Shown: positions 1 through 8,111 of the stretch, piece by piece
Layout of the letters: every line of letters starts with the position of its first letter
Numbering within the stretch: the stretch's first letter is position 1
Source: Pseudomonadota bacterium
Lineage (GTDB): Bacteria > Pseudomonadota > Gammaproteobacteria > Burkholderiales > Burkholderiaceae_D
Assembly (NCBI GenBank): GCA_023422955.1
Contig: JAFAGG010000067.1
Coordinates: 1 to 16,811 of the forward strand
Length of the DNA: 16,811 bases
Reading direction: 5' to 3'
Notes under the pieces: model-generated
The model's input: only the letters and a program-made list of their open reading frames with translations
Databases searched by the model: none
What the model was told of the DNA's origin: nothing
Translations under genes and position numbers: made by a program

Positions 1-1356
1 CACGGCGGCATCCTGGCGCGCCGCGATTTCGCCGAGCATCAGGCCGCCTTGCAGCAGCACGATATTCCGACCATCGACATGGTGGTGGTGAACCTATATC
101 CGTTCCAGCAAACGGTGGCCAAGGATGAATGCCCGCTGGAAGATGCGATCGAAAACATCGACATCGGCGGCCCCGCCATGCTGCGTTCATCCGCCAAGAA
201 TCACAAGGACGTGGTGGTGATCTGCGACCCCAGCGATTACGAGCGCGTGCTGGGCGAGATGAAGGCAGCGCAAGGCGACGTCAGTTACGAAACCCGTTTT
301 GCGCTGGCGATGAAAGTGTTTGCGCATACCGCGCAGTACGACGGCGCGATTACCAATTATTTCACTTCGCTGGGTGAAGACAAGCAGCATGCGACCCGCA
401 GCGCTTATCCGGCGACGCTGAACCTGCATTTTGAAAAAGTGCAGGAAATGCGCTACGGCGAAAATCCGCACCAGTTCGCGGCTTTTTACCGCGACATGCA
501 GTCTTTCGACGGCGCGCTGGCCAATTACCGCCAGCTGCAGGGCAAGGAACTGTCGTACAACAATATCGGCGATGCCGATGCCGCGTGGGAATGCGTGAAG
601 ACTTTCGACGGGCCGGCCTGCGTGATCATCAAGCATGCCAATCCCTGCGGCGTGGCGGTTGCAGCGTCGCCGCTGGAGGCTTATCAGAAAGCCTTCCAGA
701 CCGATTCCACTTCCGCGTTCGGCGGCATCATTGCCTTTAATCGTGAAATGGATGGCGCTGCGGCGCAAGCCGTTGCCAAGCAGTTTGTCGAAGTGCTGAT
801 CGCGCCGTCCTTCAGCGCTGAAGCAAAACAGATTTTTGCCGGCAAGCAGAACGTGCGCTTGCTGGAAATCCCATTGGGCCAAGGCTTGAACGCTTACGAT
901 GTGAAGCGCGTAGGCGGTGGTTTGCTGGTGCAGTCGCCGGACGCGAAGAACGTGCAGGTGCCGGAACTGAAGGTGGTCAGCAAGAAGCAGCCGACGCCGA
1001 CTGAGTTGCAGGACCTGATGTTTGCGTGGCGCGTGGCGAAGTTCGTGAAATCGAATGCCATCGTCTTTTGCGGCAATGGCATGACGCTGGGTGTCGGTGC
1101 CGGCCAGATGAGTCGCATCGATTCCGCGCGCATCGCGACTATCAAGGCGCAGAATGCCAGCCTGTCGCTGACAGGTTCAGCAGTGGCCTCCGATGCCTTC
1201 TTCCCGTTCCGCGACGGACTGGATGTAGTGGTGGAAGCCGGTGCGACTGCGGTGATTCATCCCGGCGGCTCGGTGCGCGACCAGGAAGTGATTGATGCAG
1301 CTGATGAGCATGGTATCGTGATGCTGTTGACCGGCACGCGGCATTTCCGGCATTGA
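1..1356 (+). CDS. purH: Bifunctional AICAR transformylase / IMP cyclohydrolase PurH (5' end missing)
   Basis: PurH catalyses the last two steps of de novo purine synthesis in the cytoplasm: formylation of AICAR by 10-formyl-THF, then ring closure to IMP. The reading frame is open from the first base of the window. The first visible residues are HGGILARRDF and then VVVNLYPF, which belong to the N-terminal MGS-like IMP cyclohydrolase domain, so roughly 70-75 residues are missing and 451 are visible. The transformylase domain shows the catalytic KHANPCG motif (nt 631-651), SAFGGIIAFNREMD, and FVKSNAIVF (nt 1042-1068). The protein ends TGTRHFRH, typical of the family. The gene is followed after 88 bases by ruvC on the same strand, an arrangement common in Burkholderiales. 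No frameshift is seen. Confidence 0.97.
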   Translation, partial: HGGILARRDFAEHQAALQQHDIPTIDMVVVNLYPFQQTVAKDECPLEDAIENIDIGGPAMLRSSAKNHKDVVVICDPSDYERVLGEMKAAQGDVSYETRFALAMKVFAHTAQYDGAITNYFTSLGEDKQHATRSAYPATLNLHFEKVQEMRYGENPHQFAAFYRDMQSFDGALANYRQLQGKELSYNNIGDADAAWECVKTFDGPACVIIKHANPCGVAVAASPLEAYQKAFQTDSTSAFGGIIAFNREMDGAAAQAVAKQFVEVLIAPSFSAEAKQIFAGKQNVRLLEIPLGQGLNAYDVKRVGGGLLVQSPDAKNVQVPELKVVSKKQPTPTELQDLMFAWRVAKFVKSNAIVFCGNGMTLGVGAGQMSRIDSARIATIKAQNASLSLTGSAVASDAFFPFRDGLDVVVEAGATAVIHPGGSVRDQEVIDAADEHGIVMLLTGTRHFRH

Positions 1357-1393
1357 AGCAACGAATCATCCCTGAGATGTCCGCGCGTTTCAT

Positions 1394-1419
1394 ACTCCTT
1401 CGCCTTGATGGGGAGGAGT
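1394..1419 (+). terminator. Possible weak hairpin between purH and ruvC
   Basis: ACTCCT (1394-1399) can pair with AGGAGT (1414-1419). A further G-U and a C-G pair extend the stem to about 8 bp around a 9-base loop. The following bases, GTTCTCTTT, form only a poor U-tract. It could attenuate transcription from purH into ruvC, or be chance. It overlaps an alternative GTG start for ruvC at 1418, which argues against that start. Confidence 0.25.
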
Positions 1420-1444
1420 GTTCTCTTTCCTGCTGGAACAGGGC

Positions 1445-1987
1445 ATGAAAATATTAGGCATAGACCCCGGCTTGCGGATCACCGGATTCGGCGTGATCCA
1501 CAAACAGGGCAACCAGCTCAGCTACACCGCGTCCGGCACGATACGCACGCCCGACGGAGATTTGCCGCAGCGCTTGAAAACCATCCTGGCCGGCGTATCG
1601 GAAGTCATACGCACTTATCAGCCCGACTGCGCTGCGGTTGAAAAAGTCTTCGTCAACGTGAATCCCCAATCCACGCTATTGCTGGGGCAGGCGCGCGGCG
1701 CGGCGATATGCGCGCTGGTGAATGCGGATCTGCTGGTGGCCGAGTACACCGCGCTGCAGGTCAAGCAGGCGGTAGTGGGTCATGGCAAGGCGCAAAAGCA
1801 GCAGGTGCAGGAAATGGTTCAGCGATTGTTGCTGCTGTCCGGCACGCCCGGCACCGATGCCGCCGATGCATTGGGTGTGGCGATCTGTCATGCGCACAGC
1901 AAGGATGTGCTGACGCATCTCGGCGCACTGGCGCCGAAGCTGGGGAAAAAAGGATTGCGGGTGCGGGCGGGGCGCCTGATCGCTTAG
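1445..1987 (+). CDS. ruvC: Holliday junction resolvase RuvC
   Basis: RuvC is the dimeric endonuclease that cuts Holliday junctions symmetrically, working with the RuvAB branch-migration motor in recombinational repair. The 180-residue protein has the usual family length and an RNase H-like fold signature. The four catalytic acidic residues are in place: D7 in GIDPG, E66 in AAVEKVFV, and D138 and D141 in GTDAADALG. NPQSTLLLGQARGAA (73-87) and the basic C-terminal tail are also typical. The ATG at 1445 is chosen because it gives the canonical MKILGIDPG start; an in-frame GTG at 1418 would add nine unconserved residues. No strong Shine-Dalgarno is visible. ruvC faces a convergent minus-strand gene 16 bases downstream, so it is not transcribed continuously into ruvA. 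Confidence 0.97.
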   Translation: MKILGIDPGLRITGFGVIHKQGNQLSYTASGTIRTPDGDLPQRLKTILAGVSEVIRTYQPDCAAVEKVFVNVNPQSTLLLGQARGAAICALVNADLLVAEYTALQVKQAVVGHGKAQKQQVQEMVQRLLLLSGTPGTDAADALGVAICHAHSKDVLTHLGALAPKLGKKGLRVRAGRLIA

Positions 1988-2003
1988 TGAAGAAGGCTTG
2001 CAG

Positions 2004-2489
2004 TCAGGCGAGTTGCTCTTCCTTGCGCGCCGCGACTTCAAACACGTTATGCCAATAGGCATCCTTGCCGCGCAGCGCCGCCCATAGGCTGGCTCCCAGG
2101 TAGACAAAAGGGAACAGAAATCCCCACTGCGCTGCCTGGCGCACATGGACCAGTTCATGAACCAGGATGCGCGGCGTCAGTCCACGGCTTTCGCCTATGA
2201 CCACATGACCTATTGCCATCGCCACCATGGGGCCGAAAGGATGACGACGCAGCACATGGTCGGCGACCGGGCCAATTACCAGCAGTGCCGGCATCTTGCC
2301 CACCACCAGGCGCAGTTCACCTTTCCACAGCAGCACCGGCAGCGCCAGCAGCAACCCGCACAGGGTCAGCGGCAACGCCCACAGGATACCGAAGCCGGTT
2401 TTGCACCAGCGCATCATCCTTCGCAGCCTTGACACCGGCTGTGCGGAACCGGACAGCGATTCGGCAGCGGGTTGTCCTGTATGATTCAT
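2004..2489 (-). CDS. Uncharacterised membrane protein with HExxH (HELVH) motif
   Basis: This 161-residue protein has a polar N-terminus, one strong hydrophobic segment (about 33-55) and two weaker ones (about 85-99 and 122-138). It carries HELVHVRQ at 111-118. HExxH is a zinc-metallopeptidase signature, and E151 in the downstream WHNVFEVAAR could be a third, gluzincin-like ligand. I recognise the pattern (GHVVIG, HELVHVRQ, then a G..F.PF.Y segment and an N.FE..AR tail) as that of a widespread uncharacterised proteobacterial family, but I cannot assign a substrate. The ATG at 2489 is preferred; an upstream in-frame start at 2528 would overlap ruvA. No clear ribosome binding site is visible. 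It lies opposite in direction to its neighbours, between ruvC and ruvA, with only 25 bases to the ruvA start. Confidence 0.75.
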   Translation of the reverse strand: MNHTGQPAAESLSGSAQPVSRLRRMMRWCKTGFGILWALPLTLCGLLLALPVLLWKGELRLVVGKMPALLVIGPVADHVLRRHPFGPMVAMAIGHVVIGESRGLTPRILVHELVHVRQAAQWGFLFPFVYLGASLWAALRGKDAYWHNVFEVAARKEEQLA

Positions 2490-2500
2490 GTCATTAACAT
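2472..2500 (+). promoter_or_regulatory. Putative sigma-70 promoter for ruvAB
   Basis: TTGTCC (2472-2477) and TAACAT (2495-2500) are separated by 17 bases, each matching the consensus at four of six positions. Transcription would begin near 2507, only a few bases before the ruvA ATG at 2515. The -35 lies inside the first codons of the divergent membrane-protein gene. A promoter is needed about here because the upstream gene is on the other strand, but this exact assignment is tentative. Confidence 0.35.
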
Positions 2501-2514
2501 TAAACGAAGCCACC

Positions 2515-3093
2515 ATGATAGGCCGCATTTCCGGGATTTTACTTGAGAAAAATCCACCTCATCTGTTAGTCGATTGTCACGGCGTCGGTTATGAAATCGA
2601 TGTGCCCATGAGCACCTTCTACAATCTGCCCGCCCTGGGCGAGAAAGTCGTGCTGCTCACCCATCTGGCGGTACGCGAAGATGCGCACCTGCTATTCGGT
2701 TTCGGCAGTACTGAAGAGCGTGACGTTTTCAAGCAGCTTATCAAGATATCCGGCGTCGGTGCACGTACTGCGCTGGCCATCTTGTCGGGCATGTCGGTCA
2801 ATGATCTGGCCAATGCCGTGACCTTGCAAGAGGCCGGCCGCCTGACAAAAGTTCCGGGCATCGGCAAGAAGACTGCCGAGCGACTGCTGCTGGAATTGAA
2901 GGGTAAACTGGGCGCGGACCTGGGGGCAGCAGGCGCGGCCGCCGTAGGCGATGCCAGTACCGATATCCTGAACGCCCTGCTGGCGCTGGGTTATTCCGAC
3001 AAGGAAGCCATGCTCGCCCTGAAGCAGGTCCCGGCCGGCAGCGATGTGTCCAGTGGCATCAAGCTTGCATTGAAAGCACTTTCGAAAGGCTAG
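2515..3093 (+). CDS. ruvA: Holliday junction branch migration protein RuvA
   Basis: RuvA tetramers bind the four-way junction, hold it in square-planar form and load the RuvB motor. The 192-residue protein has all three domains. An OB-fold domain begins MIGRISGILL and contains the HGVGYEIDVP strand region. Domain II has two helix-hairpin-helix motifs, ISGVGARTALAIL (78-90) and VPGIGKKTAERLL (113-125). The C-terminal RuvB-binding three-helix domain follows (about 147-190) after an Ala/Gly-rich linker (134-146). The ATG at 2515 gives the conserved start; an in-frame ATG at 2488 would add nine unconserved residues and overlap the divergent start codon. ruvB follows after 31 bases and is probably co-transcribed. 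Confidence 0.97.
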   Translation: MIGRISGILLEKNPPHLLVDCHGVGYEIDVPMSTFYNLPALGEKVVLLTHLAVREDAHLLFGFGSTEERDVFKQLIKISGVGARTALAILSGMSVNDLANAVTLQEAGRLTKVPGIGKKTAERLLLELKGKLGADLGAAGAAAVGDASTDILNALLALGYSDKEAMLALKQVPAGSDVSSGIKLALKALSKG

Positions 3094-3124
3094 CGCCTGA
3101 CTTGGTTCGGCGCTTGAATTCATC

Positions 3125-4189
3125 ATGAGTATCCAGACAGACAATTTCACCGAACAGCGCATCATTGCCGCCACGCCTGCCTCGCCCAACGAGGAGGCGA
3201 TAGAGCGCGCGCTGCGGCCCAAGCACCTGGACGAATACGTCGGCCAGGAAAAAATTCGTGGTCAGCTGGAGATCTTCATCACCGCAGCGCGCAAGCGCGG
3301 CGAAGCGCTGGATCACACGCTCTTGTTCGGCCCGCCCGGCTTGGGCAAGACCACGCTGGCGCACATCATTGCGCGCGAAATGGGTGTGAACCTGCGCCAG
3401 ACTTCCGGGCCAGTGCTGGAACGAGCGGGCGACCTGGCCGCCTTGCTGACCAACCTCGAAGCCAACGATGTGCTGTTCATCGACGAGATTCATCGCCTGT
3501 CGCCGGTGGTGGAGGAAATCCTGTATCCGGCGCTGGAGGATTATCAGATCGACATCATGATCGGCGAAGGACCTGCTGCGCGTTCGGTGCGGCTGGATCT
3601 GCAGCCTTTCACGCTGGTGGGCGCCACCACGCGCGCTGGCATGCTGACCAATCCGTTGCGCGACCGCTTCGGTATCGTCGCGCGCCTGGAGTTCTACGAT
3701 CCGCCGCAACTGGCGCGCATCGTGACGCGCAGTGCCGGTCTGCTCAATGCCGGCATCGATGACGAAGGAGCGCTGGAAATCGCCCGCCGCAGCCGCGGCA
3801 CGCCGCGTATCGCTAACCGCCTGCTGCGCCGTGTGCGCGATTATGCGGAAGTGAAGGGCGATGGCCGTATCACCAAGGACATGGCCGATGCCGCGCTGAA
3901 AATGCTGGACGTGGACCCGGTCGGTTTCGATGTGATGGATAGAAAACTGCTGGAAGCCGTGCTGTTCAAGTTCAATGGCGGACCGGTCGGGCTGGACAAC
4001 CTGGCAGCGGCCATCGGCGAAGAGCGCGACACCATCGAGGATGTGCTGGAACCTTACCTGATCCAGCAGGGCTTTTTGCAGCGCACGCCGCGCGGCCGGG
4101 TGGCAACACCGACTGCTTATACGCATTTCGGCATTACTGCGCCGAATACCGGCGCAAGCGGCGATCTCTGGACTGGCGGCGGTAAATAA
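3125..4189 (+). CDS. ruvB: Holliday junction branch migration ATPase RuvB
   Basis: RuvB is the hexameric AAA+ motor that pumps DNA through the RuvA-bound junction. The 354 residues are the normal length. Visible motifs are Walker A GPPGLGKT (69-76), Walker B with DEIH (120-123), sensor 1 GATTRAG (166-172), the LRDRFG box with the arginine-finger region (178-183), and the GTPRIANRLLRRVRD sensor 2 segment. A C-terminal winged-helix DNA-binding domain follows, with GGPVGLDNLAAAIGE and the QGFLQRTPRGR tail. The ribosome binding site is weak. It forms a two-gene operon with ruvA. Nothing in it is unusual. Confidence 0.98.
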   Translation: MSIQTDNFTEQRIIAATPASPNEEAIERALRPKHLDEYVGQEKIRGQLEIFITAARKRGEALDHTLLFGPPGLGKTTLAHIIAREMGVNLRQTSGPVLERAGDLAALLTNLEANDVLFIDEIHRLSPVVEEILYPALEDYQIDIMIGEGPAARSVRLDLQPFTLVGATTRAGMLTNPLRDRFGIVARLEFYDPPQLARIVTRSAGLLNAGIDDEGALEIARRSRGTPRIANRLLRRVRDYAEVKGDGRITKDMADAALKMLDVDPVGFDVMDRKLLEAVLFKFNGGPVGLDNLAAAIGEERDTIEDVLEPYLIQQGFLQRTPRGRVATPTAYTHFGITAPNTGASGDLWTGGGK

Positions 4190-4226
4190 GCTGTTTCCAG
4201 CATCTTGCCATCCCGTCAAAGCTGGC

Positions 4227-4255
4227 TTGCCTGAATAAGAACGCTCGCGGATAAT
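4227..4255 (+). promoter_or_regulatory. Putative promoter for the hydratase gene
   Basis: TTGCCT (4227-4232) and GATAAT (4250-4255) are spaced by exactly 17 bases. The predicted start of transcription is near 4262, giving a leader of about 20 bases before the ATG at 4283. This lies in the 93-base gap after ruvB and would let the hydratase be expressed independently of ruvAB. Confidence 0.45.
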
Positions 4256-4282
4256 CGCCTTTACTCCTTAATAGAAAAGGCT

Positions 4283-5116
4283 ATGCTTCCGCTCGTTCAA
4301 GCCACTACCCATGCGCGGCAACTGCTCGATGCGCGCGCTCGCAGCATCCCCGTTCCCCGTCTGACTGCCACTCATCCTTTAAGCCTGGAAGAAGGCTATC
4401 GCATCGCAGATGAAATCCTGCGTTTGCGACAGGAGCAGGGAGAAGTGCTGGCAGGGCGCAAGCTGGGATTCACCAACCGCAAGACCTGGGAGAGCGCCGG
4501 CGTGACCGGTCCTTTCTGGTCGCCGCTGTTCGACACCACGATACGTTATGCGCACAATAGCCAGGGCAGGCAATGCCTGGAAGGCGCGATGCAGCCGCGC
4601 ATAGAACCGGAAATCATACTCAAGCTGAGCCATGCGCCGGAACCGGATGCGACACTGGCCAGTATCGCGAATTGCATAGAATGGGTGGCGGCAGGATTCG
4701 AAATCGTCTGCTGTCCTTTCGCGGAATGGGATTTCACGGCAGCAGAGGCGATCGCTGCCTACGGCGTGCACGGCACCCTGATCATCGGTGAGCCGGCAAT
4801 GCTGTCAAAAGCCAGCCGGCGCAACCTGGCGGCGGTACTGGCCAATACTTCGGTATCGCTTTCCAGTACCGGCTCGGAGCAGGAGGTATTGCGGGCCGCA
4901 GGCTTCGGCAGCACAGTGCTGGATAGTCCGGTGCATGCCTTGCTGGCGTTGCACCAGTTGCTGCAGCAGAATCCGCAGTGGCCTCAGCTTGCAGTGGGAG
5001 AAGTGATTGCGACCGGTACGCTGACCGAAGCCTTTCCGATCGCGGCAGGGGAAACCTGGACCACGGCCTTTGCCGGCAGCCTGATTCTGCCGGGCTTGTC
5101 GGTGGCGTTTATCTGA
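4283..5116 (+). CDS. 2-keto-4-pentenoate hydratase-like protein (FAA hydrolase superfamily)
   Basis: Enzymes of the MhpD/HpaH/XylJ type hydrate 2-hydroxy-alkadienoates to 4-hydroxy-2-oxo acids in aromatic meta-cleavage pathways. The 277-residue protein has the expected length and layout: GRKLGFTNRKTW (58-69), the metal-binding IEPEI with E108 and E110, a third ligand at E140 in AAGFEIV, and the closing GTLTEAFPIAAGETW (245-259). The residues after FEIV, normally VDSR in MhpD-type enzymes, are replaced by CCPFAEWDF, so the substrate may differ. The ATG has AAAAGG close upstream (4275-4280). The gene stands alone: no ring-cleavage dioxygenase, aldolase or decarboxylase is nearby, so its pathway cannot be named. 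Confidence 0.85.
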   Translation: MLPLVQATTHARQLLDARARSIPVPRLTATHPLSLEEGYRIADEILRLRQEQGEVLAGRKLGFTNRKTWESAGVTGPFWSPLFDTTIRYAHNSQGRQCLEGAMQPRIEPEIILKLSHAPEPDATLASIANCIEWVAAGFEIVCCPFAEWDFTAAEAIAAYGVHGTLIIGEPAMLSKASRRNLAAVLANTSVSLSSTGSEQEVLRAAGFGSTVLDSPVHALLALHQLLQQNPQWPQLAVGEVIATGTLTEAFPIAAGETWTTAFAGSLILPGLSVAFI

Positions 5117-5135
5117 CGCAAAAAAGATCGGGTCA

Positions 5136-5175
5136 ATAAAAAACGGGAAGCTTGCGCTTCCCGTTCTTATTCTTT
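5136..5175. terminator. Bidirectional intrinsic terminator between hydratase gene and valS
   Basis: AACGGGAAGC (5142-5151) and GCTTCCCGTT (5156-5165) form a perfect 10-bp stem around a TTGC loop. A T-rich run (TCTTATTCTTT) follows on the plus strand, and an A-run (AATAAAAAA) precedes it, which becomes the U-tract on the minus strand. It can therefore end both convergent transcripts. Confidence 0.9.
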
Positions 5176-5185
5176 ACTGCTGATT

Positions 5186-8035
5186 TTATGCCGCCGGCAG
5201 CTTGCCGAGCTGATCGCGCAGCTTGTCCAGCGTGGCGCTGAAGTTCGCCACCCTTTCCTTTTCCTGCGCCACCACGTTAGCGGGCGCGCGGGCGACGAAG
5301 CTTTCATTCGACAGCTTGGCATTGGCTTTACCGATTTCGCCTTCCAGCCTCGCGACTTCCTTGGACAGGCGCTCGCGTTCTGCTGCGACGTCGATTTCCA
5401 CCTTCAGCATCAGGCGCGCGGTGCCAACCACGGATACCGGTGCCGGCGACTGCGGCAAGGTGGGCAATACCTGCACGTCGGCGAGCTTGGCCAGTGCCTG
5501 CAGATAAGGCGCGAAAGCCTGCAACTGTGCCTGCTCTTCGGCGCTTGTGCCTTCCATCAACAGCGGCACGCGCTGGGCCGGCGACAATTGCATCTCGCCG
5601 CGCAGGTTGCGGCAGGCATCGGTCAGCGCTTTCAGTTGCGCCATCCAGGCTTCCGCCTGCTCATCGATCTTCTGCAATTGCGGCAGCGGATAAGGCTGGC
5701 GCATGATGGAGTCGCCGGCAGCATCGACTTTCACATCCGTCATCGGCGCGACCGTCTGCCACAGTTGTTCCGTGATGAAGGGCAGGAGCGGATGGGCCAG
5801 GCGCAGCGTGGTTTCCAGCACGCGCAGCAAGGTCCGGCGTGTCGCGCGTTGTTGCGCATCAGTGCCCTGCTGAATCTGCACCTTGGCGACTTCCAGGTAC
5901 CAGTCGCAGTATTCATCCCACACGAACTTGTAGATGGCCGAGGCGATATTGTCGAAGCGGTAGTCGGCAAAACCTTTCTCCACTTCGGCGGTGGTGCGCT
6001 GCAGCAGCGAGACGATCCAGCGGTCGGCCGGCGAGTAATCGGTGTAACCATCAGGTGCGCAATCGCCGGGCGCGCACGGTCCGGGTTTGCCGAAGCCGCA
6101 ATCCTGATCCTGGGTATTCATCAGCACGAAGCGCGTCGCATTCCACAGCTTGTTGCAGAAGTTGCGATAGCCTTCGCAGCGGCCCAGGTCGAAGTTGATG
6201 TTGCGGCCCAGCGAGGCATAACTCGCCATGGTGAAGCGCAGCGCGTCAGTGCCGTAAGCAGGAATGCCGCTGGCGAATTCCTTGCGGGTCGCCTTGGCGA
6301 TGCTGTCGGCTTGTTTAGGATTCATCAGGCCGACGGTGCGTTTGCCAACCAGCGATTCGACATCGATGCCATCGATCAAATCGATCGGGTCCAGCGTATT
6401 GCCCTTGGACTTGGACATTTTCTGGCCGCTGGAGTCTCGCACCAGGCCGTGCACGTACACATGCTCGAACGGCACCTTGCCGGTGAAGTGCGTGGTCATC
6501 ATGACCATGCGCGCGACCCAGAAGAAGATGATGTCGAAACCGGTGACTAACACAGTCGAAGGCAGGAACATCTTGTAGTCCGGCGTTTCTTCCGGCCAGC
6601 CCAGCGACGAGAAGGGAACCAGCGCCGAGGAGAACCAGGTGTCCAGTACGTCGGCATCGCGCCTGATGGCTTTGCCGCCGGCCTGCTGCCTGGCGTCTTC
6701 TTCATTGCGCGCGACGTAGATCTTGCCTTCGTCGTCGTACCACGCAGGGATTTGATGGCCCCACCACAACTGGCGCGAAATGCACCAATCTTGAATGTTA
6801 TTCAGCCACTGGTTGTAGGTGGTGGTCCAGTTCTCAGGGATGAACTTGATCTCGCCGCCAGCGACTTTTTCCAGCGCGACTTCGGCAATCGACTTGCCGG
6901 GGAAGTGCGTGCCGAATTTTTCACCCTCGGGAGCGGGTTTGCTCATCGCGACAAACCACTGGTCCGTCAGCATAGGCTCGATCACGACACCGGTACGGTC
7001 ACCGCGCGGCACCATCAGCTTGTGCGGCTTTACCGATTCAAGCAGACTCAAAGCATCAAGATCGGCAACGATCTGCTTACGCGCTTCGTAGCGATCCAGT
7101 CCCTGATACTTGGCGGGCGCGTTGTCGTTGATCTTCGCGTCTAGCGTGAAGATATTAATCTGTGGCATGTTGTGACGCTGACCGACCGCATAGTCGTTGA
7201 AGTCATGCGCCGGCGTGATCTTCACGCAACCGGTACCGAATTCCTTGTCGACGTAGGAGTCGGCAATCACGGGAATTTCGCGATCGGTCAGTGGCAGCTT
7301 GAGCATCTTGCCGACCAGGTGCTGGTAACGCTCATCGGTAGGGTCGACCGCTACCGCTACGTCACCCAGCATGGTTTCCGGGCGCGTGGTGGCAACCGTG
7401 AGATGACCCGAGCCGTCCGCCAAGGGATAGCGCAGGTGCCACATGTGGCCGTCTTCTTCTTCCGAGATGACTTCGAGGTCGGATACGGCGGTGCCGAGAA
7501 CCGGGTCCCAGTTCACCAGGCGCTTGCCGCGGTAGATCAGGCCTTGTTCATACAGGCGCACGAAAACTTCGACCACGGCCTTGGACATTTTTTCGTCCAT
7601 CGTGAAGTATTCGCGGCTCCAGTCGGTGGACGCGCCCATGCGGCGCATCTGGCCGGTGATGGTGGAACCGGAATGTTCTTTCCACTCCCATACTTTTTCC
7701 AGGAATTTCTCGCGGCCCAGGTCATGGCGCGAAATTTTTTGCGCATCGAGCTGGCGCTCGACCACGATCTGGGTCGCAATGCCGGCATGGTCGGTGCCGG
7801 GAATCCAGGCGGTGTTGTGGCCGCGCATGCGGTAATAGCGAGTCAGGCCATCCATGATGGTCTGGTTGAATGCATGGCCCATGTGCAGCGTGCCGGTGAC
7901 ATTGGGCGGCGGCAATTGTATGCAGAATGCCGGCTTGCCGGACTCCGTGGTGGCGCGGTAATAGCCGCGCTGCTCCCATTCGCTGCGCCAGTATTTTTCT
8001 ATTTCGGCTGGCTCGAAGGACTTCGCTAATTCCAT
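5186..8035 (-). CDS. valS: Valyl-tRNA synthetase ValRS
   Basis: ValRS charges tRNA-Val and edits mischarged Thr; it is cytoplasmic and essential. At 949 residues it has the standard bacterial length. The class I signatures are PNVTGTLHMGHAF (HIGH form HMGH, 51-54) and KMSKS (539-543). The editing (CP1) domain contains TTRPETMLGD (216-225) and GTGCVKITPAHD (267-278). An anticodon-binding domain follows, and a C-terminal coiled-coil arm (about 880-947, rich in K, E, R and L) ends the protein. A small Cys/Pro/Gly-rich segment at about 641-665 is unusual. The ATG start at 8035 aligns with the family; the Shine-Dalgarno is weak. It is monocistronic, with the bidirectional terminator downstream. 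Confidence 0.98.
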   Translation of the reverse strand: MELAKSFEPAEIEKYWRSEWEQRGYYRATTESGKPAFCIQLPPPNVTGTLHMGHAFNQTIMDGLTRYYRMRGHNTAWIPGTDHAGIATQIVVERQLDAQKISRHDLGREKFLEKVWEWKEHSGSTITGQMRRMGASTDWSREYFTMDEKMSKAVVEVFVRLYEQGLIYRGKRLVNWDPVLGTAVSDLEVISEEEDGHMWHLRYPLADGSGHLTVATTRPETMLGDVAVAVDPTDERYQHLVGKMLKLPLTDREIPVIADSYVDKEFGTGCVKITPAHDFNDYAVGQRHNMPQINIFTLDAKINDNAPAKYQGLDRYEARKQIVADLDALSLLESVKPHKLMVPRGDRTGVVIEPMLTDQWFVAMSKPAPEGEKFGTHFPGKSIAEVALEKVAGGEIKFIPENWTTTYNQWLNNIQDWCISRQLWWGHQIPAWYDDEGKIYVARNEEDARQQAGGKAIRRDADVLDTWFSSALVPFSSLGWPEETPDYKMFLPSTVLVTGFDIIFFWVARMVMMTTHFTGKVPFEHVYVHGLVRDSSGQKMSKSKGNTLDPIDLIDGIDVESLVGKRTVGLMNPKQADSIAKATRKEFASGIPAYGTDALRFTMASYASLGRNINFDLGRCEGYRNFCNKLWNATRFVLMNTQDQDCGFGKPGPCAPGDCAPDGYTDYSPADRWIVSLLQRTTAEVEKGFADYRFDNIASAIYKFVWDEYCDWYLEVAKVQIQQGTDAQQRATRRTLLRVLETTLRLAHPLLPFITEQLWQTVAPMTDVKVDAAGDSIMRQPYPLPQLQKIDEQAEAWMAQLKALTDACRNLRGEMQLSPAQRVPLLMEGTSAEEQAQLQAFAPYLQALAKLADVQVLPTLPQSPAPVSVVGTARLMLKVEIDVAAERERLSKEVARLEGEIGKANAKLSNESFVARAPANVVAQEKERVANFSATLDKLRDQLGKLPAA

Positions 8036-8065
8036 GATCTGACTCGATTTGTTTCCAAACCGGGC

Positions 8066-8071
8066 ATTATA
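8066..8071 (-). promoter_or_regulatory. Putative -10 box of the valS promoter
   Basis: On the minus strand the sequence reads TTTATAATGCCC, a perfect TATAAT. Transcription would start near 8059, giving a leader of about 24 bases before the valS ATG. No good -35 is visible at 17 bases, so it may depend on an activator or on AT-richness. It sits only 12 bases from the -35 of the oppositely directed thiamine promoter. Confidence 0.5.
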
Positions 8072-8083
8072 AAGGAGGCAGGG

Positions 8084-8111
8084 GTGACATTACGGTGCAA
8101 ACGCGTATAAT
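8084..8111 (+). promoter_or_regulatory. Sigma-70 promoter of the thiamine operon
   Basis: GTGACA (8084-8089, five of six to consensus) and a perfect TATAAT (8106-8111) are separated by 16 bases. Transcription would start near 8118, giving a leader of about 257 bases that includes the TPP aptamer. It is the strongest promoter match in the window. Confidence 0.75.

Noticed and set aside
3059..4219. 386-codon minus-strand open frame opposite ruvB
   Set aside because: RuvB is fully supported by motifs on the plus strand; the antisense translation is low-complexity, rich in Q, R and H, without family signatures.
5588..6550. Long plus-strand open frames opposite valS (also 7172-8029)
   Set aside because: They are antisense shadows of the highly conserved ValRS coding sequence, without ribosome binding sites or recognisable domains.
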